Virus record (IMG/VR): IMGVR_UViG_3300030451_003001
Span: 1 to 42,984 of that record
DNA length: 42,984 nt
Source: a virus
Direction: 5' to 3' (one strand)
Part shown: in pieces, positions 42,001 to 42,984 of the stretch
Layout of the letters: each line of letters begins with the position of its first letter
Position numbering within the stretch: the first letter of the stretch is position 1
Notes under the pieces: model-generated
Databases searched by the model: none
Told to the model about the DNA's origin: nothing
Seen by the model: only the letters and a program-made list of their open reading frames with translations
Translations under genes and position numbers: made by a program

Positions 42001-42984
42001 CCGCTCTAAAAGCTTTAAATGAAGAGCTATCAAATGTTAAGGATAAGTATAAAAAAGTAGTTGATACAGGTCTTACGATGCGTGGTAAAAAAGCATCAAG
42101 TGAAACAATTAAAAACTACTCTAATTTTATTGCAGAAATACAGGATGTTCAAGATATGATTAAGCAATCAAAGGCTAAATCTATTGAGGATATATTATCT
42201 ACTGAAAACTTACAGTCACTAAAAGGTATAACATCGGTAGCTCAGATAACAAACCTTATAACAACAGGTAATTTTAATGTATTAAAGAAGCAGCCGGGTA
42301 AAAGTAAAAAGCCTGTATTAAAAGCATTGTATGGTGACAACCCTTCTCAGCAAGACATAAATAAGTTTAACATTAAAAAGATTGCAGATGTAATAACAGA
42401 GCCTGAGCTCGCAAACGTACCTCAAAGAAGTGCGTTTATGGTTACATCTATTGACGTTAAGAACCCTCAGACAATTAGAACAAGTCATCCTAACTATCCT
42501 GTTGGACCAAAAGGACAAGTACTTGGTATATTAAAACAACCTATATCAATAGTTAACTTAGTTCCTTCAGCATATAATAATGTGGCTTTAGGTATTGCAG
42601 AGGAGATTACCGGTGAGAGAGGGTCAAGAAGTGATGCAGAAAGATTAGTTCAAACTATACCTGTTCAAGCAGGTTTAGTTAATAGAGAACTTCTTGGTAC
42701 ACCTATAGGTATAAACCCGGACAGTAGATTTATAGACTTCTTGCAACGCTCATTCCCTGAAACCAACATGGTTGTTGATGCAGAAACTTTTAATAGTGTG
42801 ATGGAGCGTGACGGTGTGAAGAAATATTTAAAAGACGGTGATGTTATATATGGTGTTACTGCTAACGGAGAGATATTTATAAACCCTGAGGTTCACAATA
42901 CAAGTTCAGCTTTATATAACACAGCGATTCACGAGATGGGTCACGTGTGGACTAAGTACATAAAGCAAAGTCCGAAAGGTAGAA
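39039..42984 (+). CDS. Giant polyvalent-type protein with zincin motif, cut by window end
   Basis: An open frame from ATG 39039 runs 1315 codons to the window edge with no stop. The N-terminus is a duplicated motif (about 1-28 and 29-57: LYNSYIEQGILSSQT and LYQQGIDNKVLSSQT). A glycine-rich hydrophobic part follows (about 345-385, 445-475), then a Thr/Glu-rich linker (about 730-815) and, near the right edge, TAIHEMGHVWTKY with HEMGH at 1298-1302, the zinc-binding motif of metallopeptidases. Large multi-domain proteins with a protease near other catalytic parts are known from phages as polyvalent proteins, carried in the head and ejected with DNA. The remaining third ligand and further domains lie outside the window. 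Confidence 0.75.
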   Translation, partial: MDKLKALYNSYIEQGILSSQTTFEQFSLADSSTQENLYQQGIDNKVLSSQTDINTFQSAWDEVKKKDESVSISQEDVTESVTPTEQEEVISSDVSETISPQEEIDFQNWMATDPNVVAWREEFKQTYGEEPQIDNSNYDYRGAWKAGIKPQPSKVDGMYHWGSKGIDGVDLKSENHPTRWKSDYMDATGINPDESGITKEKALEVISKSVQTDEPVERELTPTELDERLYQSIYGKAIEAGDVSVPSLEDWKKTPQLYSQKADEEDLLTIPRTLEKSYDDSFTGLIVRMISSSGATPGPVLGPVYTGKDEPIIPTADKYTTEPMFNITDYKDGDTNEFVTGILSTVLDFFVMPEVGVGSALIKSASQVLPKLPILGAGKYTVDALVKRGMKPEVASRIVQEQLPKVVNQLDKAGSKFGFFETAKNFQTQVEELGGIENVDFTQSPEAFSQGYGLGVGLGLIGQVARQIPRLGTALKTDGIKSVSQKGVTGVLGERGLNNSRILGAVGESFGFTGEVGTFGYINATTPTLKNPKGELTAESFKDGMTDALKYVIAFRTVGLASKIAQGKSVFDKQFTEFNEAEKEQAWSLITDINSKIESGEINPKQARKYLDGVIDRANTPITLVEKVMQEISGLKSNLPRQEIFNKVFDIKAEAQPNGTYKINTFSKDGLLLTSVTVEGPIEVSNYISEFSKERDNQIKKTNDGEGNYPVNNTVNFTINNDPTPKQPTTDLASIDEQITTDDVEELSPEVKTEVDAIKADENIDLSELDEITTTEEAPEFRRKPLTTLTESQNTETDAKEAQILETLNERADNFINVSEIKETEATPSQINVEALNQRTGGNFKEIDIKTLDNVPVMFNISDQLTTGNYNPNVTDVNQNYSVTNPFTGNEIINLKGGLGFSSVKGHENIAWASVTQDKVNNQINSAIKIYENNKPKFDKLWAEGVLPDGHIPMVIVKMGNDSMKSNEALIRVIKDNLASFPAKNKIAALKALNEELSNVKDKYKKVVDTGLTMRGKKASSETIKNYSNFIAEIQDVQDMIKQSKAKSIEDILSTENLQSLKGITSVAQITNLITTGNFNVLKKQPGKSKKPVLKALYGDNPSQQDINKFNIKKIADVITEPELANVPQRSAFMVTSIDVKNPQTIRTSHPNYPVGPKGQVLGILKQPISIVNLVPSAYNNVALGIAEEITGERGSRSDAERLVQTIPVQAGLVNRELLGTPIGINPDSRFIDFLQRSFPETNMVVDAETFNSVMERDGVKKYLKDGDVIYGVTANGEIFINPEVHNTSSALYNTAIHEMGHVWTKYIKQSPKGR
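39662..39677. repeat. Palindrome copy GTCCGTT-CA-AACGGAC inside the giant gene
   Basis: The only copy within a coding sequence, read as S-V-Q-T-D in frame. The arms are intact although several third-codon positions were free to change, which suggests the DNA or RNA sequence itself is kept. Confidence 0.7.

Noticed and set aside
1-42984. tRNA genes, CRISPR arrays, insertion sequences, integrase or attachment sites
   Set aside because: Looked for by eye on both strands; no cloverleaf, regular spacer-repeat array, transposase or recombinase pattern was found. The seven palindromes are not spaced as a CRISPR array.

Overview
The window is a stretch of a tailed, double-stranded DNA bacteriophage that infects a member of the Bacteroidota, most likely a marine flavobacterium. 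The host call rests on four things seen in the sequence: A+T-rich composition; Bacteroidota-type promoters (TAnnTTTG -7 boxes) in front of gene blocks; signal peptides of the flavobacterial type with Gln at the predicted cleavage site (SYSQ, TSAQ); and a gene whose product ends in a type IX secretion (T9SS) sorting domain, an export route known only from Bacteroidota. No integrase, repressor of recognisable type, tRNA, CRISPR array or insertion sequence was found.

Layout. (1) 1-2520, minus strand: six small accessory/early genes, including an amidoligase-like enzyme and a small membrane protein. Intergenic gaps carry a recurrent 16-bp palindrome GTCCGTT-NN-AACGGAC, and four starts share a leader motif. 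(2) 2521-3509: a divergent control region with a small plus-strand gene, inverted and direct repeats, a terminator and a promoter. (3) 3510-6003: a chaperone block, groEL - phoH-like ATPase - groES, tightly overlapping, ending convergently on a minus-strand winged-helix gene (5969-6403). (4) 6467-11391: virion/adsorption genes, with a large two-LamG-domain fibre and small structural proteins. (5) 11393-16061: an envelope and lysis block: T9SS-sorted Cys-rich surface protein, outer-membrane beta-barrel, single-span coiled-coil membrane protein, secreted thioredoxin-fold protein, M15 peptidase endolysin and 3TM-type holin. (6) 16096-18304: a repeat-built fibre, small conserved genes, a GroES-like two-domain protein and a probable small terminase. 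(7) 18282-26420: large terminase, portal, five tiny basic proteins, scaffold and major capsid protein. (8) 26496-36501: head-completion, connector/ring and a 1547-residue tail (nozzle/muzzle-like) protein, then two tail-associated proteins. (9) 36523-42984: an acetyltransferase-like gene, two helical internal virion protein candidates and the first 1315 codons of a giant polyvalent-type protein with a zinc-protease HExxH motif, cut by the window end.

No sheath, tail tube or tape measure is recognisable. The terminase-portal-capsid-ring-muzzle order and sizes suggest a short-tailed (podovirus or crAss-like) virion; this is inference. Most neighbouring genes touch or overlap by 1-23 bases, so translation is probably coupled. 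Internal promoters preceded by strong terminators split the late region into units around the capsid gene. The most interesting parts are the envelope block with its T9SS cargo, the virus-encoded chaperonin pair plus an extra GroES-like protein, and the dispersed palindrome family.
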